From Lepidurus packardi (taxonomy: Eukaryota; Arthropoda; Branchiopoda; Notostraca; Triopsidae), in NCBI GenBank assembly GCA_023053545.1, contig JAKZAN010000002.1, positions 8,676,790 to 8,740,789 of the forward strand: a stretch of DNA of 64,000 bases. The letters run 5' to 3'. The notes under the pieces are model-generated. The model ran no database searches. It saw nothing but the letters and a program-made list of their open reading frames with translations, and had not been told where the DNA came from. This document shows, piece after piece, positions 63,767 to 64,000 of this stretch. The position numbers and the translations under genes were made by a program. Position 1 is the stretch's first letter. Each line of letters starts with the position of its first letter.

Positions 63767-64000
63767 CGTGCGTTCGATAGGAGGGAGTCTTTCCCGCGGT
63801 CGTCTTCGTGGTAAAACCCCAGGTTGGAGGTAAGGACTGGGCGGGGGACAATTGGAACTTGAAGCAAGTGAGTCGTCGTCAGCGTTGAAGGCCGCGTGTC
63901 GCTCCGGAGTGTCTTCCAGAGAAGCTGGGGTTGGAGGAGCTTTACAAGACGTACATAACGTCGAAGACGACGAAGTCGAAGGCGGGAGATGGGAAGAAGA
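63767..64000 (-). CDS. Open coding-like segment running off the right edge
   Basis: The minus strand is open from the window edge down to a TGA at 63764-63766. It is Ser/Pro/Asp-rich (TPERHAAFNADDDSLA, PPPSPYLQPG), typical of a disordered region, and might be the exon before 63181-63291; a GGG/GTTTTA donor would join in phase 0. On the opposite strand 63642-63833 is also open (LGEDEAIEVFEDNHVRS, SLSRGRLRGKTPGWR) and ends near a donor-like GGAG/GTAAGG. I cannot tell which strand is coding. Confidence 0.3.

Overview
The window reads as a compact arthropod nuclear genome, most likely a crustacean (a branchiopod such as Daphnia would fit). Genes are broken by short GT-AG introns, mostly 50-100 bp. 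The recognisable genes include an arthropod-type PAN-ZP protein and a DBHS (nonA-type) protein, and there is a eukaryotic tRNA-Trp. Selenoprotein T keeps an in-frame TGA (Sec) codon and has a visible SECIS hairpin. From memory, insects have largely lost Sec from this protein, which favours a non-insect arthropod; that placement is inference.

Layout. 1-7.9 kb is gene-poor: two apparently identical 1,042-bp direct repeats, then 5.7 kb with nothing I recognise. 8.0-10.75 kb (+) is a three-Ig lachesin-like protein. 10.87-14.2 kb (-) is VPS35. 14.9-23.25 kb (-) is a CENP-E-like kinesin-7 with a long coiled coil. 23.7-27.2 kb (-) is a ZC3H13/Flacc-like CCCH protein. It is divergent from selenoprotein T at 27.6-28.5 kb (+), which converges on an SLC16-type monocarboxylate transporter at 28.9-30.8 kb (-). 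31.3-46.9 kb (+) is ATG16L1. Its sixth intron is 12.6 kb long and contains a complete antisense PAN-ZP gene at 33.9-36.7 kb. 46.9-50 kb is repeat-rich. 49.97-51.3 kb (+) is UBAC2, converging on TBC1D24/Skywalker at 52-55 kb (-), with a tRNA-Trp just upstream. 58.1-60.8 kb (-) is a nonA/PSPC1-like protein, divergent from a degenerate HD-phosphohydrolase-like gene at 61.6-62.5 kb (+). A terminal exon of an unidentified gene lies at 63.2 kb (-).

Exon boundaries were worked out by hand from splice signals, homology remembered from the families, and reading-frame continuity. For ten multi-exon genes the summed CDS length is an exact multiple of three: VPS35, the kinesin, the ZC3H13-like gene, SELENOT, the transporter, ATG16L1, the PAN-ZP gene, UBAC2, TBC1D24 and the nonA-like gene. 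The HD-like gene also closes in frame. There is no operon logic. Functional links are limited: VPS35, ATG16L1, TBC1D24 and UBAC2 all serve membrane traffic, autophagy or proteostasis, but that may be chance.
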